Source: Devosia sp. (lineage in GTDB: Bacteria > Pseudomonadota > Alphaproteobacteria > Rhizobiales > Devosiaceae). Taken from it: a stretch of DNA of 5,619 bases. Location: assembly GCA_028290245.1 (NCBI GenBank), contig JAQGKG010000322.1:1-5619 (forward strand). The letters run 5' to 3'. Below the pieces are notes generated by a model. That model was not told the DNA's origin. It was given only the letters and a program-made list of their open reading frames with translations, and ran no database searches. Of this stretch, positions 1 through 5,297 are shown one piece after another (position 1 is the first letter of the stretch; every line of letters starts with the position of its first letter). Both the position numbers and the translations under genes were made by a program.

Positions 1-1106
1 TTTGCAATCGCCTCCACATTGGCCACGCCGTGGATGTGATGCGTCATGCCCATGCCCCAGGCAAACACAACGTTTTTGGCCCGCCCATACTGGCGGGCGA
101 TATGCTCGATCTCGCCATGCGAAATACCGCAGGCCTCGACAATCGTCGACCAGCGCAGCGCCTCTATATCGGCGTGAAAGTCCTCAAATCCCGAGCTATG
201 CGCCACGATGAAGCCAATGTCGGCAAGCCCCAGTTCCAGTACCGCCTTGGCAATGCCCTTCATCAGCGCGATATCGCTGCCGATGCGCGGCTGCACATAA
301 TCCGAGGCGATCTCGCTGCCGCCCCTCAACATCGAGCTCGGCGATTTGGGCACGGCGAACTTCACCAGTCCCGGCTCCTTTGCCGGATTGATCACGATCA
401 CCTGCCCACCCCGCTCGCGGCAATTCTTCAGCATATGGATGAACCGCGGATGGTTCGACGACGGATTGGCCCCGATCACGAAGATCAGGTCCGCCCCGGT
501 GAGGTCTTCCAGCTCGACGCTGGACGTCGCCTTGCCGATCGTCGTCGCCAGGCCTTCGCTGGTCGCCTGATGGCAATAATACGAGCAGTTGTTGACGTTG
601 TTGGTGCCATAGGCCCGCGCCAGCAACTGAAAGATAAACCCGGCCTCGTTCGACGACCGGCCCGATGAATAAAAGAAGCTCCGCTTCGGATCGGTCGCCT
701 TGAGCTTGCCCACTGCATGGGAAATCGCAAATTCCCAATCCACCGGCTCGAACCGATCGGCGCCCGCGCGCTTGAATAGTGGCGTCCCCAGCCGGCCCAG
801 ATGCTCCATCTCGCGCCCGCTCAATTCCTGCAGGTCGGTCAGGAGATGGGCGAACACCTCATGCGGAATCGCCGGCTGGATATCGGTCGATTGCGCCTGC
901 ACGCTCTTGTTGCAGACCGACGGAAATTCATTGAGTTCGTTGGTCATGCCGCCGCGCTGCCCGCCCATGCCATAGGCACAAGCCTTGCAGGCGTTCTTGG
1001 CGGTCAGCGCCTTGCCGGCTTTGCCGACGCCCATGCGTGCGATGGTGGCGAGAGTATAGAGGACCTTCTTGGGTCCGCCGCCCACGATGTGGCTGGTATC
1101 GGCCAA
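1..1106 (-). CDS. FdhF/YdeP-family molybdopterin-dependent oxidoreductase alpha subunit, N-terminal half (partial)
   Basis: The reading frame is open from position 1106 to the window edge, giving 368 residues of a protein whose family is usually about 750-770 long, so the C-terminal half is missing. It belongs to the formate-dehydrogenase-like group that includes E. coli YdeP: cytoplasmic enzymes expected to bind bis-MGD molybdenum cofactor, with no settled substrate. Visible marks are CKACAYGMGGQ at residues 40-50 (the reduced iron-sulfur cysteine pair C40/C43, with a further C65), and CSYYCHQATSEGL at 174-186, where C178-H179 lines up with the metal-ligand Sec140-His141 of E. coli FdhF. GANPSSNHPR (212-221) and VIVINPAKEPG (236-246) are typical of the cofactor-binding fold. 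The start is TTG: an in-frame stop lies upstream, no ATG precedes the conserved N-terminus, and a GGAG sits 7 nt before it. It lies 92 bp downstream of ppk2 on the same strand. Calling it a true formate dehydrogenase would be unsafe. Confidence 0.9.
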   Translation of the reverse strand, partial: MADTSHIVGGGPKKVLYTLATIARMGVGKAGKALTAKNACKACAYGMGGQRGGMTNELNEFPSVCNKSVQAQSTDIQPAIPHEVFAHLLTDLQELSGREMEHLGRLGTPLFKRAGADRFEPVDWEFAISHAVGKLKATDPKRSFFYSSGRSSNEAGFIFQLLARAYGTNNVNNCSYYCHQATSEGLATTIGKATSSVELEDLTGADLIFVIGANPSSNHPRFIHMLKNCRERGGQVIVINPAKEPGLVKFAVPKSPSSMLRGGSEIASDYVQPRIGSDIALMKGIAKAVLELGLADIGFIVAHSSGFEDFHADIEALRWSTIVEACGISHGEIEHIARQYGRAKNVVFAWGMGMTHHIHGVANVEAIA

Positions 1107-1113
1107 TGCACTG

Positions 1114-1117
1114 CTCC
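1114..1117 (-). promoter_or_regulatory. Ribosome binding site deciding the TTG start of the oxidoreductase
   Basis: Read on the minus strand this is GGAG, with 7 nt between it and the TTG at 1106-1104. It is the only good Shine-Dalgarno match between the upstream in-frame stop and the conserved residues SHIVGGGPKK, so it supports the TTG start over the GTG six codons further in. Confidence 0.6.
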
Positions 1118-1172
1118 GGCTTGCTGCGCCGCCATTGTCGGCGCAGCCCGCTCCGGGTGCAAGTGCTCTTCG

Positions 1173-1186
1173 TCTCCCTCAGGAGA
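1173..1186 (-). repeat. Short hairpin between ppk2 and the oxidoreductase gene
   Basis: The minus strand reads TCTCC-TGAG-GGAGA, a perfect 5-bp stem with a 4-nt loop, starting about 12 nt after the ppk2 stop codon. No T-run follows it, so it is not a standard intrinsic terminator. It could slow or stop transcripts, stabilise the ppk2 mRNA end, or be a copy of a short REP-like intergenic repeat. Its function is not shown by the sequence. Confidence 0.35.
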
Positions 1187-1198
1187 GAGGTGAGATGG

Positions 1199-2110
1199 TC
1201 AGTAAACCGGCTTCACCTTCATGCCCTGTGGCACCGGGCCGCGAGCATAATCGGGATGGCGGATGCGGTCGGGCAGGATCACGTCCTGCTTGGGCACATC
1301 GCCATAGGGGATGGCGTCGAGCAGATGCGAGATGACGTTGAGCCGCGCCCGCTTCTTGTCGTCGGCATCCACCACCCACCATGGCGAGTCCGCGGTGTGC
1401 GTGCGGTTGAACATGTCTTCCTTCGCCCGGGTGTAATCTTCCCAGTGGCGGCGGGATTCCATGTCCATCGGCGATAGTTTCCACTGCTTCAGCGGGTCTT
1501 CGATACGCATCTTGAAGCGGAATTCCTGCTCTTCGTTGGTGATCGAAAACCAGAACTTGATCAAGATGATGCCCGAGCGGACCAGCATCTTTTCAAATTC
1601 CGGCACCGAGCGGAAGAATTCTTCCAGCTCGTCCGGTGAACAAAAGCCCATCACCCGCTCGACGCCTGCCCGGTTGTACCAGGAGCGATCGAACAGCACC
1701 ATTTCACCGGCCGCCGGGAGATGCGGCACATAGCGCTGGAAATACCACTGCGACTTTTCCCGATCGCTCGGCGCAGGTAGCGCGACCACACGGCAAACCC
1801 GTGGGTTGAGCCGCTGGGTGATGCGCTTGATGGCACCGCCCTTGCCCGCGGAGTCGCGCCCCTCGAACACCACAGCAACCTTGAGCTTGTTATGCGCGAT
1901 CCAGTCCTGCAGCCGCACCAACTCATGCTGCAGCCGGAACAGCTCGCGGAAATAGATGCGCCGATCCAGCGTCTTGCCGCCGGGACGATTTTCGCCCGTC
2001 AGCATTTCGAGCTGGTCGTCCTCGAACTGCAGTTCCAGTTCCTCGTCGAAACTGTCGGAAATCTCCTGGCGGATGCGATCGAGTTCGGCTTGCAGATCAG
2101 GACTGGTCAT
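1199..2110 (-). CDS. ppk2: Polyphosphate kinase 2 (PPK2, PA0141-like, class I type)
   Basis: This 303-residue protein should move phosphate between inorganic polyphosphate and nucleotides in the cytoplasm; single-domain class I PPK2 enzymes mainly convert NDP plus polyphosphate to NTP. The P-loop is FEGRDSAGKGGAIKR (residues 82-96, Walker A GRDSAGKG), and the Walker B/lid region is MVLFDRSWYNRAGVERVMGF (137-156). KFWFSITNEEQEFRFKMR (185-202) and the WKLSPMD motif (210-216) are also family hallmarks. Length fits one complete PPK2 domain with a normal C-terminal tail. The start at 2110 is preferred because GGAG lies 5 nt upstream and the protein begins like relatives. An in-frame ATG 16 codons earlier would add an unconserved proline-rich stretch and would leave the ATG directly against the PHO-box-like site. 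The gene is divergent from greA. The class assignment rests on the GRDSAGKGG form of the P-loop; preference for ADP or GDP cannot be read from it. Confidence 0.95.
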   Translation of the reverse strand: MTSPDLQAELDRIRQEISDSFDEELELQFEDDQLEMLTGENRPGGKTLDRRIYFRELFRLQHELVRLQDWIAHNKLKVAVVFEGRDSAGKGGAIKRITQRLNPRVCRVVALPAPSDREKSQWYFQRYVPHLPAAGEMVLFDRSWYNRAGVERVMGFCSPDELEEFFRSVPEFEKMLVRSGIILIKFWFSITNEEQEFRFKMRIEDPLKQWKLSPMDMESRRHWEDYTRAKEDMFNRTHTADSPWWVVDADDKKRARLNVISHLLDAIPYGDVPKQDVILPDRIRHPDYARGPVPQGMKVKPVY

Positions 2111-2156
2111 AGGAGCTCCCGGAGGCAATACGTTTGGCGCCAATGGCCACACGGAC

Positions 2157-2174
2157 ATTACAGTTTTGTGACAC
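2157..2174 (-). promoter_or_regulatory. Candidate PHO box (PhoB binding site) upstream of ppk2
   Basis: The minus strand reads GTGTCAC-AAAA-CTGTAAT: two 7-bp half sites at 11-bp spacing. Against the E. coli consensus CTGTCATAWAWCTGTCAY, 15 of 18 positions match. It ends 46 bp before the ppk2 ATG, a usual place for a PhoB-activated promoter where the box replaces the -35. The -10 expected about 10 bp further on is poor (CATTGG-like), which is common for activator-dependent promoters but leaves the call unproved. Confidence 0.55.
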
Positions 2175-2230
2175 TCCTCCCCGGCCCTTCGGGCAAAATC
2201 GCTCCAGTGGAGTGATTTTAGGTGAGGAGG
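2173..2230. repeat. Inverted-repeat element with three-way-junction potential
   Basis: Three stems nest with almost no unpaired bases. The outer stem pairs CTCCTC and CC within 2174-2182 with 2221-2229 (8 of 9 positions, one C-T mismatch). The first inner hairpin is GCCC-TTC-GGGC (2184-2194). The second is AAAATCGCTCC-AGT-GGAGTGATTTT (2195-2219), an 11-bp stem with one G-T pair on the plus strand. Only 2183 and 2220 are left unpaired at the junction. It lies outside any gene, beside the PHO-box-like site and upstream of both divergent genes. A dispersed palindromic (REP-like) element is the likeliest explanation; a structured RNA or a bidirectional terminator-like element are alternatives. 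Confidence 0.6.
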
Positions 2231-2495
2231 CCACGAGGCCTATGGCCGAGTGGCGCGCGCGTCCCGCAGACTCAGACCCTCACCACCGAATAAACCACGC
2301 CTTTCCCCTCAAACTGCGCTAAAACTTGATTGTGCGTGTGAACATGACCATCTAGTTCGCATACACCCGCTTGACCGCGACGCGGCGGGCGGGCAGTTTG
2401 CGCCGATCTCCCCACAAGACTGAACGTGAAGCGCTTGCCGAACGGATTTGGCTGGGGGTTAGCCTATTGAATGACGTGCCGCTTGGAGGCGACGA

Positions 2496-2969
2496 ATGGA
2501 AAAGATCCCGATGACGATCGGTGGCCAAAAGGCCCTGGCCGCCGAATATGAGCACCGTACTGCCAGCGAGCGCCGACGCATCGTCGAAGCGATCTCGGAA
2601 GCGCGCGCCCATGGAGATCTGTCCGAAAACGCCGAGTATTCGGCCGCCAAGGAACAGCAGAGCCTCAACGAAGGCCGCATCAAGGAACTCGAGACCATCT
2701 TGGCGCTCGCCGATGTCATCGACATCAGCAAGCTGAGCGGCACCACCGTCAAGTTCGGCGCTACGGTCACCTATATCGACGAAGCGACCGAGGAAGAGAA
2801 AACCTATCAGGTCGTCGGCGATCCGGAGGCTGATGCCTCTGGTGGCCGCATCTCGATTTCCTCGCCCATCGCCCGCGCCATGATCGGCAAGGAAGAGGGC
2901 GACTCGTTCGAGGTTTCCGCCCCCGGCGGCGCCCGCAGCTACGAGATCATCAAGATCAAATACGTCTGA
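2496..2969 (+). CDS. greA: Transcription elongation factor GreA
   Basis: GreA enters the secondary channel of RNA polymerase and stimulates cleavage of the 3' end of backtracked RNA, rescuing stalled complexes. At 157 residues it is essentially the E. coli length (158). The N-terminal coiled coil covers about residues 12-75, with the tip motif GDLSENAEYSAAKEQQ (40-55); D41 and E44 are the acidic residues that coordinate the catalytic Mg2+. The C-terminal FKBP-like domain shows FGATVTYIDE (87-96), YQVVGDPEAD (104-113) and SPIARAMIGKEEGD (122-135), ending in EIIKIKYV. The start ATG has GGAGG 6 nt upstream and the MEKIPMT opening matches the family (MQAIPMT in E. coli). The two acidic tip residues distinguish it from inhibitory Gre-like paralogues. 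It is transcribed away from ppk2; trxB follows after a 246-bp spacer, so it probably forms its own unit. Confidence 0.97.
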   Translation: MEKIPMTIGGQKALAAEYEHRTASERRRIVEAISEARAHGDLSENAEYSAAKEQQSLNEGRIKELETILALADVIDISKLSGTTVKFGATVTYIDEATEEEKTYQVVGDPEADASGGRISISSPIARAMIGKEEGDSFEVSAPGGARSYEIIKIKYV

Positions 2970-2993
2970 CCCTCGTCAGGCTTGGATCGCGCC

Positions 2994-3050
2994 GTGTTCG
3001 ATTCGGACACAGCAAAAAGCGCGGACGCGGCACTTAAGGCCGTCGCGTCC
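2994..3050. repeat. Two tandem hairpins downstream of greA
   Basis: The first is GTGTTCG-ATT-CGGACAC (2994-3010), a 7-bp stem with one G-T pair and a 3-nt loop. The second is GGACGCG (3023-3029) pairing perfectly with CGCGTCC (3044-3050) around a 14-nt loop that can itself form a small inner pairing. A short A-run (3014-3018), not a T-run, separates them. They begin 25 nt after the greA stop and could end or protect the greA transcript, but neither is a canonical intrinsic terminator on either strand. Confidence 0.4.
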
Positions 3051-3058
3051 CATGCTCG

Positions 3059-3077
3059 ATGCCCAATGTTCGGGCAT
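3059..3077. repeat. Hairpin ATGCCC / GGGCAT in the greA-trxB spacer
   Basis: This is a perfect 6-bp stem with a 7-nt loop (AATGTTC). It is the third stem-loop in the spacer after greA. No T-run follows, so a terminator call is not supported; a role as an operator dyad is possible but untested. Confidence 0.3.
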
Positions 3078-3105
3078 TCGCCTGCTTCTGGTGTGATATT
3101 TACGT

Positions 3106-3139
3106 CTGTTCCACAGGCACATGCCCTGTGAAAACACAG
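3106..3139. promoter_or_regulatory. Clustered CTGT(G)/CACAG dyads upstream of the trxB promoter
   Basis: Two perfect dyads occur within 34 bp: CTGT-TCC-ACAG (3106-3116) and CTGTG-AAAA-CACAG (3126-3139). CACAGG (3112-3117) can also pair with CCTGTG (3125-3130). The cluster ends 6 bp before the putative trxB -35, a typical place for an activator or for a repressor that blocks polymerase. The regulator is unknown; the 5-4-5 geometry of the second dyad resembles CRP/FNR-family sites, and the 4-3-4 dyad resembles LysR-type half sites. Confidence 0.35.
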
Positions 3140-3145
3140 TTTGCC

Positions 3146-3174
3146 TTGAAAGAGTGCTCCTTCGCCCTTTAACT
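3146..3174 (+). promoter_or_regulatory. Putative sigma-70-type promoter of trxB
   Basis: TTGAAA (3146-3151) and TTAACT (3169-3174) are separated by exactly 17 bp. Transcription would start near 3181, leaving about 35 nt before the ATG at 3216 and about 17 nt before the alternative TTG at 3198. It is the best promoter match in the window, judged by eye only. Confidence 0.5.
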
Positions 3175-3202
3175 AGCGGCAGAGGAACTACTCGCATTTG
3201 TC

Positions 3203-3208
3203 GGAGAG
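3203..3208 (+). promoter_or_regulatory. Ribosome binding site supporting the trxB ATG start
   Basis: GGAGAG lies 7-9 nt before the ATG at 3216, depending on which bases pair. The alternative TTG start at 3198 would have to use AGAGGA at 3181-3186, 11 nt away and at the very 5' end of the predicted transcript, so the ATG is preferred. Confidence 0.45.
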
Positions 3209-3215
3209 CGTCGCG

Positions 3216-4166
3216 ATGCACGCGAAAGTCATCATTATCGGGTCTGGCCCTGCCGGCTACACCGCTGCGATCTACGCGGCGCGCGCCATGCTGGAACCGG
3301 TGATGATTCAGGGTCTGCAGCCTGGCGGCCAGCTGACCATCACCACCGATGTCGAGAACTACCCCGGTTTTGCCGACGTCATCCAGGGCCCATGGCTCAT
3401 GGACCAGATGAAGGCACAGGCCGAACACGTCGGCACGCGCATCATCAACGACCTGATCGTCAACGTCGACTTCGACAGGCGTCCCTTCGTGCTGACCAGC
3501 GACAGCGGCGAAGTCTATACTGCCGATAGCGTCATCATCGCCACCGGCGCTCAGGCTAAATGGCTGGGCCTACCGAGCGAGCAGAAGTTCCAGGGCTTTG
3601 GGGTCTCGGCCTGCGCCACCTGCGATGGCTTCTTCTATCGCAATAAGGAAGTGCTGGTGGTCGGCGGCGGCAATACCGCAGTTGAGGAAGCCTTGTTCCT
3701 CACCAACTTCGCTTCCAAGGTCATCCTCATCCATCGCCGCAACGAGTTCCGCGCCGAGCGCATCCTGCAGGAACGGCTGTTCAAGCATCCGAAGATCGAA
3801 GTGCGCTGGAACCATGAGATCGCCGAAATCGGCGGCTCGGCCATGCCGCCATCGGTCAACTCCGTTTCCCTTCGCGACCTTGCCACAAACCGCATTTATG
3901 AGCAGCCGATCGACGGTATCTTCATCGCCATCGGTCACGCGCCATCGACGTCGATTTTTGCTGGCAAGCTCGACATGAAGCCCGGCGGCTACCTTCGGGT
4001 AAAGCCGGGGACCACCGAAACCAACATTCCCGGCGTGTTTGCTGCTGGAGATGTGACCGACGATGTTTACCGTCAGGCAATCACTGCCGCAGGCATGGGT
4101 TGCATGGCGGCTCTGGAAGCTGAACGATACCTCGCTGAACACGAGCTCGCCGAAGCGGCGGAGTAA
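3216..4166 (+). CDS. trxB: Thioredoxin reductase (thioredoxin-disulfide reductase)
   Basis: TrxB is a cytoplasmic homodimeric flavoenzyme that passes electrons from NADPH through FAD and a redox disulfide to thioredoxin. The 316 residues show an N-terminal FAD dinucleotide-binding motif, IIGSGPAGYTAAIYAAR (7-23), the active site CATC in SACATCDGFF (131-140), the NADPH-binding motif VGGGNTAVEEALFLTN (149-164) with HRRNEFRA (173-180) for the 2'-phosphate, and the C-terminal FAD motif GVFAAGDVTDDVYRQAITAA (273-292). Length is normal for the low-molecular-weight bacterial type. I take the ATG at 3216; an in-frame TTG at 3198 would add MSESVA and cannot be excluded. The gene ends in tandem TAA codons (4164-4169). 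A promoter and dyad cluster lie upstream, and the LysR gene begins 32 bp downstream, so the two are probably co-transcribed. Confidence 0.97.
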   Translation: MHAKVIIIGSGPAGYTAAIYAARAMLEPVMIQGLQPGGQLTITTDVENYPGFADVIQGPWLMDQMKAQAEHVGTRIINDLIVNVDFDRRPFVLTSDSGEVYTADSVIIATGAQAKWLGLPSEQKFQGFGVSACATCDGFFYRNKEVLVVGGGNTAVEEALFLTNFASKVILIHRRNEFRAERILQERLFKHPKIEVRWNHEIAEIGGSAMPPSVNSVSLRDLATNRIYEQPIDGIFIAIGHAPSTSIFAGKLDMKPGGYLRVKPGTTETNIPGVFAAGDVTDDVYRQAITAAGMGCMAALEAERYLAEHELAEAAE

Positions 4167-4198
4167 TAAGCCGACCCAACTAGAAAGCGTCAGAAGAA

Positions 4199-5092
4199 AT
4201 GCTCGACTGGGACAAACTCCGGATTTTCCACACCGCCGCCGAGTCGGGCAGCTTCACCCATGCCGCTGAAAAGCTGGGCATGAGCCAATCGGCGGTCAGT
4301 CGGCAGATTTCGGCGCTGGAAGATGACCTGGGCCTCAAGCTCTTCATCCGCCACGCCCGCGGTCTGGTCCTCACCGAAGTCGGCGAGCAACTGTTCCGCA
4401 CCGCCCACCGCATGCACTGGGAACTGCAGCAGGTGGAAACACAGATGTCCGAAAGTCAGGATGTCCCCACCGGCCCTCTTATCGTCACTACTACCGTGGG
4501 TATTGGTTCGACCTGGCTATCATCGCGCCTCGACGAATTCCTCAAGCTCTATCCGCTGATCCAGCTCGAAATCCGCCTTAACGACGCCGAGCTCGATCTG
4601 GCAATGCGCGAGGCCGACGTAGCTATCCGTCTGCACCGCCCTAATCAGTCCGAAATGATCCAGCGCAAGCTGTTTACGGTGCACAACCACTTCTACGCAT
4701 CCAAAAAGTACATCGCCGAATACGGCATGCCCTCCAGCGGCGAACAGCTCGACGATCACCGCATCATCAGCTTTGGCGAGCCGGTGCCGTCTTACCTCGG
4801 CGATATCAACTTCCTCGAGCGCATGGGCCGCACCGACTCAAGCCCTCGCCGCGCTGCCCTCAAGGTCAACGCCATCAACGGCATGATGCAGGCCTGCCGC
4901 GCCGGCACCGGCATCGCCATGCTGCCCGACTACGTCACCGAAAGCGAAGACGGCCTAGTACAGGTGCTGCCCGATATCGAGCTGCCCGCCTACGAGGCCT
5001 ACTTCGTCTATCCGCCGGCCCTCAAAAATTCCAAGCGCGTCGGCGTGTTCCGGGACTTCCTCGTCGCCAAGGCTCGCGAGTGGTCCTTCTAG
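4199..5092 (+). CDS. lsrB: LysR-type transcriptional regulator, LsrB/VtlR-like
   Basis: This 297-residue protein has the standard two-part LysR layout: an N-terminal winged helix-turn-helix (LRIFHTAAESGSFTHAAEKL, residues 7-26; recognition helix near SQSAVSRQISALE, 29-41), a linker helix to about 90, and a periplasmic-binding-protein-like effector domain from about 92 to the end. Its place directly after trxB matches, from memory, lsrB of Sinorhizobium meliloti, whose Brucella and Agrobacterium counterparts are called VtlR; those regulators act in oxidative stress, surface polysaccharide and small-RNA control in host-associated relatives. Only one cysteine is present, C233 in GMMQACRAGTG. The Shine-Dalgarno is weak (AGAAG at 4192-4196), which fits coupling to trxB translation 32 bp upstream. 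The LysR family is certain; the orthology, and so the symbol, is inferred from gene order and general resemblance. Confidence 0.85.
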   Translation: MLDWDKLRIFHTAAESGSFTHAAEKLGMSQSAVSRQISALEDDLGLKLFIRHARGLVLTEVGEQLFRTAHRMHWELQQVETQMSESQDVPTGPLIVTTTVGIGSTWLSSRLDEFLKLYPLIQLEIRLNDAELDLAMREADVAIRLHRPNQSEMIQRKLFTVHNHFYASKKYIAEYGMPSSGEQLDDHRIISFGEPVPSYLGDINFLERMGRTDSSPRRAALKVNAINGMMQACRAGTGIAMLPDYVTESEDGLVQVLPDIELPAYEAYFVYPPALKNSKRVGVFRDFLVAKAREWSF

Positions 5093-5297
5093 CTCGGCTA
5101 CACTAACTTGCGACCACTGCAGCGGTTTTGCACCTTGACGACCTTCGGTCTCAGGCGCATTTCTGCCTAGTCGTTGGCAACCCTAGGACACGACTGTGAA
5201 CCCCGACTCCCGAAGTCGATCTAGTATCCGGACGGCCCCAGCCACGTCATGACCTCAAGGTCCGGCGGGCGGGGTTGCCCGTGCAAAGGACCTCAAT
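5093..5297 (+). promoter_or_regulatory. Spacer and possible structured 5' leader of the CorA gene
   Basis: No gene is visible in these 205 bp. They contain many short self-complementary words: GACC-TTC-GGTC (5140-5150), AGGC/GCCT (5153-5168), AGTCGT/ACGACT (5169-5195), CGACT-CCCGA-AGTCG (5204-5218), and a stem reaching over the ribosome binding site (5258-5293). A -35-like TTGACG (5135-5140) has only a poor -10 (CATTTC) 17 bp on, so the transcription start is uncertain. If transcription begins upstream of about 5165 the leader would be long and structured. Confidence 0.35.
5251..5296 (+). promoter_or_regulatory. Possible translation switch over the corA ribosome binding site
   Basis: GACCTCAA occurs twice, at 5251-5258 and 5289-5296. 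Between them, AGGTCC (5258-5263) can pair with GGACCT (5288-5293), which covers the GGA of the Shine-Dalgarno AAAGGA (5285-5290); an inner stem CGGGC/GCCCG (5266-5270 with 5277-5281) would strengthen it. Alternatively AGGTC can pair with the first GACCT (5251-5262), leaving the ribosome binding site free. The two pairings exclude each other. Seen in sequence only; folding energies were not computed. Confidence 0.35.

Larger units (their letters stand above)
2111..2495. other. Divergent intergenic region between ppk2 and greA
   Basis: I see no credible gene in these 385 bp. They hold a PHO-box-like site (2157-2174) facing ppk2, a compact inverted-repeat element (2173-2230), a run of overlapping GGCC-containing dyads (2229-2246), an A/T-richer stretch (about 2286-2360), and the greA leader. 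For greA the best -35-like word is TTGACC (2371-2376), but no convincing -10 lies at the right distance (CAGTTT at 17 bp). TTGCCG (2435-2440) with GTTAGC is no better, so I do not call a greA promoter. Confidence 0.7.

Noticed and set aside
30..668. 212-codon plus-strand open frame opposite the oxidoreductase gene
   Set aside because: It is the antisense shadow of a well-supported minus-strand coding sequence; its translation is arginine/histidine-rich, resembles no family, and lacks a convincing ribosome binding site.
1199..2158. Longer ppk2 product starting 16 codons upstream at 2158
   Set aside because: The added residues are not family-like, the ATG would touch the PHO-box-like site, and the start at 2110 has a good Shine-Dalgarno at 5 nt.
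2242..2280. tRNA-like D-arm words (GGCCGAGTGG) suggesting a tRNA-Ser or tRNA-Leu relic
   Set aside because: No acceptor stem, anticodon arm or T-arm follows at the proper distances; the match is confined to about ten bases.
2134..2322. 62-codon plus-strand open frame in the ppk2-greA intergenic region
   Set aside because: It runs through the inverted-repeat element, has no ribosome binding site, and its translation has no recognisable features.
2966..2979. CTGAC-CCTC-GTCAG hairpin overlapping the greA stop as a terminator
   Set aside because: The stem is only 5 bp, includes the stop codon, and is followed by GCTTGG rather than a T-run.
2994..3010. T-arm-like word GTTCGATTC downstream of greA
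   Set aside because: The flanking bases pair as GTGTTCG/CGGACAC, which puts the T-loop bases inside the stem, and no other tRNA arms are nearby.
2976..3428. 150-codon minus-strand open frame across the greA-trxB spacer and the start of trxB
   Set aside because: It overlaps the conserved trxB N-terminus in antisense, has no start signal, and its sequence is compositionally a shadow.
3570..4142. 190-codon minus-strand open frame inside trxB
   Set aside because: It is antisense to the conserved CATC and NADPH-binding regions of TrxB and looks like no known protein.
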